In this document: one piece after another, positions 8,019 to 14,429 of the stretch | Layout of the letters: each line of letters begins with the position of its first letter | How positions within the stretch are numbered: the stretch's first letter is position 1 | Assembly: GCA_000434555.1 (NCBI GenBank) | Contig: FR880111.1 | Coordinates: 66,750 to 83,588, forward strand | Direction of reading: 5' to 3' | DNA length: 16,839 nucleotides | Source of the DNA: Clostridium sp. CAG:524 | GTDB lineage: Bacteria > Bacillota_I > Bacilli_A > RF39 > UBA660 | Program-made: the position numbers and the translations under genes | The notes under the pieces: model-generated | What the model was told of the DNA's origin: nothing | The model's database searches: none | Seen by the model: only the letters and a program-made list of their open reading frames with translations

Positions 8019-9485
8019 ATGAGTTATGCTAGTATAGAATTTTTATTATTCGTACTTGTGCTTGTATTAATATATTATATATTTCCAAAAAAACATAGAT
8101 ATATAGTATTACTTATTGGAAGCTTAATATTCTATTATTTATTCAGTGGTAAATATATAATATTTATATTATTATCATCAGTGATTACTTATTTTAGTGG
8201 TAAATTGATAGAGAAGTATAATGACAAAAGAAAGTTAATATTGACTTTGTCTATTCTTTTAAATTTATCTTTTTTGCTTGTACTTAAATATAATAATTTC
8301 TTTGGTGATATATTTAGAGTAGTAGGAATAAATATTCCATATAAGAAATTTATATTACCAATAGGTATATCATATTATACTTTAGAAACAATTAGTTATC
8401 TTACTGATATATATAGAAAGAGAATGAAAGCAGAAACTAATTATTTAAAAGTATTACTATTTTTAGTATATTTTCCACAAATAGTAGAAGGACCTATTGC
8501 AAATTATAGTAGGTTATCTAAAACATTATTTAATACAGAAAAGTTTAATTATGATAATTTTGTATCATCTTTTGTACTTATAGGTTGGGGATTTATTAAG
8601 AAACTTGTTATTGCTGATAGAGCAGGTATATTTGTAAGTAAAGTATTTGAAAATAATTATGGTGGAATATTACTTATAGTTGGAATACTTTTATATACAC
8701 TACAAATATATGCTGACTTTAGTGGATGTATTGATATAGTAAGTGGTGTTTCAGAATTATTTGGTGTTAAACTTGATGAAAACTTCAAGCGTCCATTTTT
8801 TTCAAAATCAATACAAGAATTTTGGAGACGTTGGCATATTACACTTGGTACTTGGTTAAAAGAATATATATTTTATCCAATTAGCTTATCTAAATTAAAT
8901 ATGAAACTTAATTTAAAACTTAGAAAAATGAAATCAAAATATATATCAAGATTCATAATAACAGCATTTCCATTATTCTTCGTATGGTTCTTTAATGGTA
9001 TGTGGCATGGCGCTAGTTTTAAATATGTAGTTTATGGACTTTATTATTACGTTCTTATGATGATAGGTATATTATTAGAACCAGTATTTAAAAAGATAAT
9101 AAGTATATTTAAAATAAATACAGAAGTATGGAGTTATAAATTCTTTCAAGCGATTAGAACTATTTTAATAGTATGCTTTGGTATGTTCTTATTTAGAGTA
9201 GATAGTTTTAAACAAATGGGATTAATGATCCATAGTAATGCTTCAGCTTCATTATTTAGTTTAGGTCTTAAGAAACTAGATTTTGCTTTATTAATGGTTG
9301 GCATTCTTGTTATGTTAGTAGTAGGAGTAATGCAAGAATTTAATATCAACATTAGAAAAGAACTACAAAAACAAAATCTATTATTTAAATGGTTTATATA
9401 TTATATAATAATATTCTCAGTTATTATATTTGGTATATATGGTAAAGGATATGATGCAGCTAGCTTCATATATGGAGGGTTCTAA
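8019..9485 (+). CDS. AlgI-type MBOAT membrane acyltransferase (in the DltB position)
   Basis: A 488-residue polytopic membrane protein with about eleven hydrophobic segments, predicted to move the acyl group from the carrier protein across or into the membrane for transfer to the polymer. Conserved MBOAT landmarks: LPIGISYYT, FPQIVEGPI, YADFSG, NFKRPFFSKSIQEFWRRWHI with His273, and NGMWHGAS with the invariant catalytic His330. Length and motif wording match AlgI/PatA-like O-acyltransferases better than DltB, which is usually near 400 residues. ATG 8019 is chosen because GAGGGG at 8005-8010 lies 8 nt upstream; a GTG at 8010 would place the start inside that site. It sits between the carrier and an SGNH protein, the same order of functions as dltB-dltD. 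No DltX-like small membrane peptide is seen near it. Confidence 0.9.
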   Translation: MSYASIEFLLFVLVLVLIYYIFPKKHRYIVLLIGSLIFYYLFSGKYIIFILLSSVITYFSGKLIEKYNDKRKLILTLSILLNLSFLLVLKYNNFFGDIFRVVGINIPYKKFILPIGISYYTLETISYLTDIYRKRMKAETNYLKVLLFLVYFPQIVEGPIANYSRLSKTLFNTEKFNYDNFVSSFVLIGWGFIKKLVIADRAGIFVSKVFENNYGGILLIVGILLYTLQIYADFSGCIDIVSGVSELFGVKLDENFKRPFFSKSIQEFWRRWHITLGTWLKEYIFYPISLSKLNMKLNLKLRKMKSKYISRFIITAFPLFFVWFFNGMWHGASFKYVVYGLYYYVLMMIGILLEPVFKKIISIFKINTEVWSYKFFQAIRTILIVCFGMFLFRVDSFKQMGLMIHSNASASLFSLGLKKLDFALLMVGILVMLVVGVMQEFNINIRKELQKQNLLFKWFIYYIIIFSVIIFGIYGKGYDAASFIYGGF

Positions 9486-9486
9486 T

Positions 9487-10611
9487 ATGAAAAAATTATT
9501 TATATTTATAAGATTAGTTATATTCTTTACTATAATGTTTGCATTAATAATAGTTCTTGGAAAAGTATTTACTCCTAAATGGAAAAATGGTACATTGTCT
9601 GAAATGGATGGCCAAGATTATACAATAAATGGTTATTATGAGTTACCTAAAAATTCAATAGATGTATTGTTTTTAGGCGATAGTAGTATCTTTAAAGGCG
9701 TTTCACCTATGGAAATATATGAACAAACAGGTATAACTTCATATAATTATAGTGTTAGTTCAGCTAGAATATATTTACTTTATTATATCCTTGAAGATGC
9801 ATATAAATATCAAAAACCAAAAGTAATAATGATAGATCCACTTACATTATTTTATACAGAAAAAGAAGTAGAGGGCGAACGTAGAAAATCATTTGATTAT
9901 ATGAAATTTGGTAAAACTAAATATGAAATGATAAATGATGATTTCTTTGAATTTGACTTTAAAGAAAAACTATCTTATTATTTCCCATTATTTAGATACC
10001 ATTCAAGATGGAATGAAATAAATATGTCTAATGTAAAAAGAACATTTGGCAGTTATCATTCAATTACTAAAGGATATATAATGTCAACTAAAATAAATCC
10101 TAGATACACTGGATTTAATTATATGAATCCTAGTAATAAAAAAGTTGTAATGAAAGATTATACTAAAAAATATTTAGATATGTTTGTTAAATTCTGCAAA
10201 GATAATGATATAGATTTAGTATTTCTTGGTATTCCTGATACTAGAGCCTGGGGATACGAACAAAATGAAGAATTAAAGAAATTAGTTAATGAATATAATG
10301 TTAAATATTTAGATTTAAATAACGATTCATATGGACTCGATTTTACTACTGATACAGAAGATAAAGGAATACACTTAAACCTTAAAGGTGCAATAAAAGT
10401 AACAAATGAAGTAACTAAATATTTAAGAAATAATTATAACTTTAAAGATCATAGAAATGATAGTGAATATCAAAAATGGAATGAAGACTTAATAAAATAT
10501 AATAAATTAAAAGAAACAAGATTAAAAGAATTAGATTATAAAATAGAGAATAAAATATATGATGTTAAAAAGAAAAAAACTACAACTAAAAATATTAAAG
10601 ATAAACATTAA
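9487..10611 (+). CDS. SGNH hydrolase-like membrane protein (DltD/AlgJ-like role)
   Basis: A 374-residue protein with one N-terminal membrane segment (about residues 5-27) and an extracytoplasmic SGNH-type domain. FLGDSSIFKG carries the nucleophile candidate Ser66; the C-terminal block GIHLNLKGA has His296 with Asp292 four residues before it. SGNH proteins paired with MBOATs finish O-acyl transfer (AlgJ, PatB) or hand D-Ala to teichoic acid (DltD). The length is similar to DltD, but the motif text (YELPKNSIDVLFLGDSS) is that of the clostridial MBOAT-companion family. GGAGGG at 9475-9480 supports ATG 9487, one base after the MBOAT stop codon. The Lys/Thr-rich tail (last ~25 residues) is encoded in the segment overlapping the next gene. 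Probable task: final transfer of the aminoacyl group onto the polymer outside the cell. Confidence 0.85.
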   Translation: MKKLFIFIRLVIFFTIMFALIIVLGKVFTPKWKNGTLSEMDGQDYTINGYYELPKNSIDVLFLGDSSIFKGVSPMEIYEQTGITSYNYSVSSARIYLLYYILEDAYKYQKPKVIMIDPLTLFYTEKEVEGERRKSFDYMKFGKTKYEMINDDFFEFDFKEKLSYYFPLFRYHSRWNEINMSNVKRTFGSYHSITKGYIMSTKINPRYTGFNYMNPSNKKVVMKDYTKKYLDMFVKFCKDNDIDLVFLGIPDTRAWGYEQNEELKKLVNEYNVKYLDLNNDSYGLDFTTDTEDKGIHLNLKGAIKVTNEVTKYLRNNYNFKDHRNDSEYQKWNEDLIKYNKLKETRLKELDYKIENKIYDVKKKKTTTKNIKDKH

Positions 10612-11065
10612 TTCTAAAAAGATTAATGTTTCTTTTAATAGTGAAAATAAATATTATAATGCAGAATATTATCTTATTAAAAGAGGATTACACAAGTACT
10701 TTAATATTGATAAATTTAAAATAATGTATACAAAGAATGGTAAACCATTCTTAGATAATGATGTCTATTTAAGTATTTCTCATGATAAAGATATAGTAGT
10801 AGTTGCTTTATCAAATGTGAGAGTTGGAATAGATATACAATATTATAGAAAACTAGATATTGATACGTTAAACAATATGAATAAATTATTAAATGTAAGT
10901 AGTAATACAATAACTAACTTTTCAATAAAAGAAGCAATACTTAAATTAAATGGAGATGTATTTAAAAATATAAATAATTATGATATAAATGATTATCACA
11001 TTATAAGTCATTATACTAAAAAATATATAATAATTTGTGTTTATCATAAATATATGATAAAATAA
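10559..11065 (+). CDS. Sfp-type 4'-phosphopantetheinyl transferase
   Basis: Attaches the phosphopantetheine arm from CoA to a carrier protein serine, here presumably the carrier at 7761-7985. Family motifs in order: KNGKPFL (about 59-65), LSISHD (71-76), VGIDIQ (89-94) and FSIKEAILKLNG (121-132), which are the GKP, SH, GxDxE and KEAxxK signatures. Asp92 and Glu125 match magnesium ligands, but the residue matching Sfp Glu109 is Gln94. At 168 residues it is shorter than Sfp (about 224) and the C-terminus is reduced. The gene begins inside the SGNH gene: ATG 10559 (or the adjacent ATG 10562) overlaps it by 53 nt, and no other ATG exists upstream of the GKP motif. A private PPTase in a dlt-type cluster is unusual; canonical dlt operons rely on AcpS encoded elsewhere. 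Confidence 0.82.
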   Translation: MMLKRKKLQLKILKININSKKINVSFNSENKYYNAEYYLIKRGLHKYFNIDKFKIMYTKNGKPFLDNDVYLSISHDKDIVVVALSNVRVGIDIQYYRKLDIDTLNNMNKLLNVSSNTITNFSIKEAILKLNGDVFKNINNYDINDYHIISHYTKKYIIICVYHKYMIK

Positions 11066-11086
11066 TTAAGTACTTGAGGAGAGATA

Positions 11087-11875
11087 ATGAAAAGATTTTT
11101 TAATGATTTAAAGAAGTATAAAAATTATATTATGTATGCAACATGGGCTGAACTTAAAACTGAAGTAATAAATTCATATTTAGGATTTTTATGGATGATT
11201 TTAGAACCACTAGCATTTATGCTTATATATACTTTTATAGCAACAATAGTTTTCAAATCTAAAGTTGAATATTTTCCAGTATTTGTATTTATAGGTCTTT
11301 CTATATGGAATTTCTTTAATAAGATGGTAACTACATCAGTAAAATTAGTTGCTTCTAATAGAGATACTGTTACTAAAGTATATTTACCTAAATTTGTATT
11401 ACTTCTTATAAAGATGGGTGTTAATGCATTTAAGATGGCAGTATCATTCTTACTTGTTGTAATATTTATGTTCATATACAAGGTACCTGTAACATGGAAT
11501 GTATTATGGTTCATACCAATAATTATAACTGTAATGATATTTACATTTGGTGTATGTACACTTGTTATGCACTTTGGAGTATTTGCTGAAGACTTAACTA
11601 ATTTAGTTAATATAGGACTTCGTATGTTATTCTATTTGACTGGTATATTCTATGATATAAGTTCTAGAATACATAATACTGTTTATAGAACAATATTGCT
11701 TGATTTAAATCCACTAGCTAACTTTATATATAACATGAGAAATGTATTAATATATAAGAGTGCTCCAATAGGAATGTGGACTCTTATATGGTTCTTTATA
11801 GGTGTATTACTTTCAATATTAGGAGTACATACTATATATAAATATGAAAATACATATGTTAAGGTGATGAAATAA
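11087..11875 (+). CDS. tagG: teichoic acid ABC exporter permease (TagG-like)
   Basis: The membrane subunit of the type 2 ABC exporter that carries lipid-linked teichoic acid to the outer face of the membrane. 262 residues with six hydrophobic segments, at about 34-56, 64-83, 105-133, 139-168, 180-198 and 232-255. The opening amphipathic region followed by LGFLWMILEPL is typical of the TagG/RfbA/Wzm permease family, as is the closing segment after the conserved NPLANFIYNMRNV. GAGGAGAG at 11076-11083 provides a strong ribosome binding site. Its stop codon overlaps the start of the ATPase gene by one base (TAATG), the standard arrangement for this pair. Coming after the modification genes, it suggests that the modified or modification-ready polymer is the export substrate. 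Confidence 0.92.
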   Translation: MKRFFNDLKKYKNYIMYATWAELKTEVINSYLGFLWMILEPLAFMLIYTFIATIVFKSKVEYFPVFVFIGLSIWNFFNKMVTTSVKLVASNRDTVTKVYLPKFVLLLIKMGVNAFKMAVSFLLVVIFMFIYKVPVTWNVLWFIPIIITVMIFTFGVCTLVMHFGVFAEDLTNLVNIGLRMLFYLTGIFYDISSRIHNTVYRTILLDLNPLANFIYNMRNVLIYKSAPIGMWTLIWFFIGVLLSILGVHTIYKYENTYVKVMK

Positions 11876-12615
11876 TGAAGAAACAAGAAATAGCAATTAG
11901 TGTTAATGATTTACATGTGTATTATAGAGATATGAATAGATTTTCACTAAAAAAAGGTGGACTAAAATCACGTGGATCAGGAAAAATATTTAAAGCAGTA
12001 AAAGGTGTTACATTTGAAGTACCAAAAGGACAAATACTTGGTATATGTGGTAAAAATGGTAGTGGAAAAAGCACTCTTTTAAGAGCAATATCAGGTATAT
12101 TTAGTGCTGATAAAGGTAGCATTAATTTACATGGTAATTCAATATCATTACTATCAATTGGAGTAGGATTTCAAAAACAATTAACTGGATACGAAAACAT
12201 ATTCTTATCAGGTATGTTACTTGGATATTCTAAAGAACAAATAGAAGAAAAAGTAAAAGATATTATAGAATTTAGTGAACTTGGTGATTTTATATATAAA
12301 CCAGTTAGAAGTTATTCAAGTGGAATGTACTCTAAACTTGCTTTCTCAATAACAGCAATACTTGAAACAGATATAATGCTTATAGATGAAGTTTTAAGTG
12401 TAGGAGATATTCACTTTAAAGAAAAAAGTTATAATAAAATGAAAGAACTTATTAGTGATGATAAAAGAACAGTTGTTATAGTTTCACATAATAGTAAAAC
12501 AATAATAGAATTATGTGATAAAGTAATTTGGTTACATGAAGGTCTTATTAAAGACGAAGGTGATCCTGAAACTATAATGAATGAATACGAACAATTCATG
12601 AGAAATGAAGGATAA
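11875..12615 (+). CDS. tagH: teichoic acid ABC exporter ATP-binding subunit (TagH/TarH-like)
   Basis: The ATPase that drives the TagG-like permease. 246 residues: Walker A GKNGSGKST at 59-67, Q-loop FQKQ near 99-102, ABC signature YSSGMYSK at 147-154, Walker B IMLIDE at 167-172 and the switch His205. The insert before Walker A (LKKGGLKSRGSGKIFKAVKG) is the family marker for TagH/RfbE-type exporters. It lacks the long C-terminal extracytoplasmic part of B. subtilis TagH and matches the short S. aureus TarH form, nor does it have a Wzt-type glycan-binding domain. It starts by a one-base overlap with tagG and is the last gene before a strong intrinsic terminator, so it probably ends the operon. 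Confidence 0.93.
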   Translation: MKKQEIAISVNDLHVYYRDMNRFSLKKGGLKSRGSGKIFKAVKGVTFEVPKGQILGICGKNGSGKSTLLRAISGIFSADKGSINLHGNSISLLSIGVGFQKQLTGYENIFLSGMLLGYSKEQIEEKVKDIIEFSELGDFIYKPVRSYSSGMYSKLAFSITAILETDIMLIDEVLSVGDIHFKEKSYNKMKELISDDKRTVVIVSHNSKTIIELCDKVIWLHEGLIKDEGDPETIMNEYEQFMRNEG

Positions 12616-12621
12616 TTTATT

Positions 12622-12645
12622 AAGTACTAGAAATAGTACTTTTTA
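12622..12645 (+). terminator. intrinsic terminator of the teichoic acid operon, GAAA-tetraloop hairpin
   Basis: AAGTACTA-GAAA-TAGTACTT forms an 8-bp perfect stem capped by a GNRA tetraloop and runs directly into a T tract (to 12644). It starts 7 nt after the tagH stop. An almost identical hairpin follows khpA. Confidence 0.88.
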
Positions 12646-12656
12646 TATTGTATAAT
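12628..12656 (+). promoter_or_regulatory. candidate promoter for the HAD phosphatase gene
   Basis: A perfect -10 hexamer TATAAT (12651-12656) with TAGAAA (12628-12633, 4 of 6 matches to TTGACA) 17 nt upstream. The -35 would lie inside the preceding terminator hairpin, as also seen at the rpsP promoter. Transcription would begin near 12663, leaving the ribosome binding site AGGTGAT in a short leader. Confidence 0.45.
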
Positions 12657-12678
12657 TTATTATAGGTGATAATAAAAT

Positions 12679-13263
12679 ATGAATATATATGATTTTGATG
12701 ATACAATTTATAATGGAGATACTAATAGAGATATATTGATGTATGGATTTAAAAAGCATCCTTTTCTTGTTTTAAAAGCACTTAAGAAAGCAAAGAAGTT
12801 ACAGAATGATTATAAAAGAGGAGTAATAGAATTTGAAAGAGTAAAAGAAGCAATGCTATCATTTATATTTGAAATAAAAAATTATCCTAAATTCATAAAT
12901 GATTTTGTAGATTCACATATGAAAAATATTAAGCCATGGTATTTAAATAGAAGAACTCAAAATGATATTATTATTAGTGCTTCTTATGAACTGTGGATAA
13001 TGCAATTTTGTAAAAGGCTTGGTATTAGATATGTTATAGCTACTAAAACTGATAGTGATGGTAAAATAATAGGTAAGAATTGTAAAGGAACAGAAAAACT
13101 AAAAAGACTTGCTAGTGTCATCCCAAATGCAGTTATAGTTAGTGCATATAGTGATTCATCTTGTGATATTCCAATATTAGAAGCAGCAAGAACAGCTTAT
13201 GTAGTAGAAGGAGATAAATTAATTACTTATACTAAGGGATATAAATTTAAGAATAATAATTAG
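12679..13263 (+). CDS. HAD-IB family phosphatase
   Basis: A 194-residue haloacid dehalogenase-type phosphatase of the SerB/PGP-like IB group with a helical cap inserted after motif I. YDFDDTI gives the nucleophile Asp5 and general acid Asp7 (DxDxT); Ser100 in IIISASYE is motif II; Lys136 in CKGTEK is motif III; SAYSDSSCDIP with Asp159 and Asp163 is motif IV. All catalytic residues are present, so it should be active, in the cytoplasm. Small phosphomonoesters (phosphoserine, alditol phosphates or phosphatidylglycerol-phosphate-like lipids) are possible substrates; the sequence does not decide. It lies between two terminators with its own likely promoter, so it is probably a single-gene unit and not part of the wall polymer operon. 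Confidence 0.88.
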   Translation: MNIYDFDDTIYNGDTNRDILMYGFKKHPFLVLKALKKAKKLQNDYKRGVIEFERVKEAMLSFIFEIKNYPKFINDFVDSHMKNIKPWYLNRRTQNDIIISASYELWIMQFCKRLGIRYVIATKTDSDGKIIGKNCKGTEKLKRLASVIPNAVIVSAYSDSSCDIPILEAARTAYVVEGDKLITYTKGYKFKNNN

Positions 13264-13291
13264 TTAACCAAAAAAGGTTGACTTCTTTTTT
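13263..13291 (+). terminator. intrinsic terminator after the HAD gene
   Basis: GTTAACC (13263-13269), six-A loop, GGTTGAC (13276-13282) make a 7-bp stem with one G-U pair, followed by TTCTTTTTT. The stem begins at the last base of the stop codon, and its 3' arm contains most of the -35 box of the rpsP promoter. Confidence 0.75.
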
Positions 13292-13306
13292 ATATTGTAG
13301 TATATT
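13278..13306 (+). promoter_or_regulatory. rpsP-khpA promoter
   Basis: TTGACT (13278-13283) and TATATT (13301-13306) are separated by exactly 17 nt, with 5 of 6 matches each to the sigma-A consensus. Initiation is expected near 13313, giving a leader of about 18 nt that holds the AAAGGAGG ribosome binding site (13316-13323). A strong promoter is what a ribosomal protein gene would need. Confidence 0.82.
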
Positions 13307-13330
13307 AATAAGCACAAAGGAGGAATTAAA

Positions 13331-13597
13331 ATGGCAGTTAAGATTAGACTTAAAAGAATGGGTGCTAAAAAAAGACCTTATTATCGTTTAGTAGTAGCTG
13401 ATTCAAGAGCTAGAAGAGATGGTAATGTTATTGAATCTATAGGAACTTATATGCCTTTAGAAGCAGAAAAATATAATGTTAATAAAGAATCTGCTTTAAA
13501 ATGGTTAAAGGAAGGAGCTCAACCTACAGATACAGCTAAGAATATTTTAAGTGAAGTAGGTGTTATGGAAGAATTCCATAATTCAAAAAGAAAATAA
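13331..13597 (+). CDS. rpsP: 30S ribosomal protein S16
   Basis: A small-subunit ribosomal protein needed for 30S assembly. 88 residues, full length for the family. The start MAVKIRLKRMGAKKRPYYRL is the S16 signature, followed by VVADSRARRDG and IESIGTYMP and the Trp-Leu-Lys-Gly-Ala-Gln-Pro-Thr-Asp block near residues 58-66. The ribosome binding site AAAGGAGG is the best in the window. Codon choice is the same AT-rich type as its neighbours but with more GCT/GGT/CGT, consistent with high expression. khpA follows without a gap. Confidence 0.98.
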   Translation: MAVKIRLKRMGAKKRPYYRLVVADSRARRDGNVIESIGTYMPLEAEKYNVNKESALKWLKEGAQPTDTAKNILSEVGVMEEFHNSKRK

Positions 13598-13840
13598 ATG
13601 AGTTTAGTAGATTTTTCTGAATTAATCGTTAAAAAACTTGTTAAAGAACCAGATTTAGTTAAAGTACAAGAATTTGATAGTGAAGATAATAAAACTATAG
13701 AAATACTTGTTGCTGAAGCTGATATGGGAAGAATTATTGGTAAAGGTGGTAAGATTGCTACTAGTGTTAAAACATTAATTCAAGCTAAAGCTTATAACGA
13801 TGGTATTAAAAGAGTAAGAGTAAACATAGATTCATTTTAA
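13598..13840 (+). CDS. khpA: KH-domain RNA-binding protein KhpA
   Basis: An 80-residue single KH-domain protein (formerly YlqC/UPF0109) that in other Bacillota pairs with KhpB/Jag and binds many RNAs, with effects on cell division and elongation. The KH signature IIGKGGKIATS has the GxxG loop at residues 48-51. The ATG directly follows the rpsP stop, with only a weak AAAAAG site, so translation probably depends on coupling to rpsP. rpsP-khpA is a conserved neighbour pair; the usual following genes (rimM, trmD, rplS) are absent, and a terminator ends the unit immediately. Confidence 0.95.
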   Translation: MSLVDFSELIVKKLVKEPDLVKVQEFDSEDNKTIEILVAEADMGRIIGKGGKIATSVKTLIQAKAYNDGIKRVRVNIDSF

Positions 13841-13844
13841 TATA

Positions 13845-13867
13845 GAGTACTAGAAATAGTACTTTTT
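13845..13867 (+). terminator. intrinsic terminator of rpsP-khpA, same GAAA-tetraloop hairpin
   Basis: AGTACTA-GAAA-TAGTACT (7 bp, extended by a G-T pair) followed by TTTTT. It starts 5 nt after the khpA stop. The core is identical to the tagH terminator at 12622-12645. Confidence 0.87.
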
Positions 13868-13906
13868 ATTTTGAAAAAATATATACTAGCATTTTCTTCT
13901 ATTTCA

Positions 13907-13915
13907 TGGTATAAT
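13907..13915 (+). promoter_or_regulatory. extended -10 promoter for the unrecognised 156-residue protein gene
   Basis: TGGTATAAT is a perfect extended -10 element (TGn then TATAAT at 13910-13915); no good -35 lies at the right distance, which extended -10 promoters tolerate. Initiation would fall near 13922, just ahead of the ribosome binding site AGGTGA (13935-13940). Confidence 0.6.
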
Positions 13916-13944
13916 ATAACACCAAAGGAATGATAGGTGATATT

Positions 13945-14415
13945 ATGAATTATGAAGATGAATTAATATATGAGATGTATTTTAGATATAAAAATATGAG
14001 TAAAGAAGATGGAGATTTTTATTTAGATGTTCTTAGACATTCTAAAGAGATCACTGATAGTGCATATGGATATAAACCACAATATGATATAGTTGAAATG
14101 TCACTTATGAGTACTGAAAATGGTATTAGATTTAATGGATCAATTACAAATGGAATGGAAAATAGATATATTACAGGTACAATGATAAGTCGTTTAAATA
14201 AAACATTTGTTGATATAAGTGTTGAAAGATTACTTGGAGATATACCTAATAGAGAATATAATGCAGTTGAAGTATTTAAATTTAAAAGAGATGAAGTAGA
14301 AAGACGTACTTGTTATTCAAATGGAGAATATTATGAAGCAATACTTGAACCATTTGAACAAGAAAAAATGGAAGAATATAAATTATCAAAAATACATAAA
14401 AATTGGAATGATTAG
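13945..14415 (+). CDS. protein of unknown function, 156 residues
   Basis: I do not recognise this protein. It has no signal peptide and no membrane segment, so it is probably cytoplasmic. The N-terminal ~45 residues look helical and acidic with many aromatics (YEDELIYEMYFRYK). Residues about 46-125 alternate in a way that suggests a beta-rich domain (for example NGIRFNGSITNG, YITGTMISR), and the last ~30 residues are a charged helix. There are no Cys clusters or obvious catalytic motifs. ATG 13945 is preferred over ATG 13930, because GGTGA at 13936-13940 serves the former while the latter has no spacing from its AAAGGA. It has its own promoter and shares a terminator with the convergent germination operon. 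Its beta-rich middle could bind a ligand, but no function is assigned. Confidence 0.75.
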   Translation: MNYEDELIYEMYFRYKNMSKEDGDFYLDVLRHSKEITDSAYGYKPQYDIVEMSLMSTENGIRFNGSITNGMENRYITGTMISRLNKTFVDISVERLLGDIPNREYNAVEVFKFKRDEVERRTCYSNGEYYEAILEPFEQEKMEEYKLSKIHKNWND

Positions 14416-14429
14416 TTTCATTCCTTTTT
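14405..14429. terminator. bidirectional intrinsic terminator between convergent genes
   Basis: GGAATGA (14405-14411), six-base loop, TCATTCC (14418-14424) is a perfect 7-bp stem followed by TTTTT on the + strand. On the minus strand the same stem is followed by AATTTTT. It overlaps the last codons and stop of the + strand gene and the stop codon and last codons of the minus-strand GerAB-like gene. Confidence 0.8.

Noticed and set aside
8019..10611. Naming the MBOAT and SGNH genes dltB and dltD
   Set aside because: Motif wording and the MBOAT length fit the AlgI/companion-SGNH families better; the functional analogy is kept but not the symbols.
11068..11075. AAGTACTT palindrome after the PPTase as a terminator
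   Set aside because: An 8-base palindrome without a loop and without a T tract cannot act as an intrinsic terminator; tagG follows 12 nt later with a strong ribosome binding site.
11125..11514. 129-codon open frame on the minus strand inside tagG
   Set aside because: It lies fully antisense to a well-supported membrane protein gene, lacks a ribosome binding site and has no recognisable motif; low-GC codon bias creates such shadows. The same holds for minus-strand frames at 2284-2523, 5189-5500 and 6038-6298.
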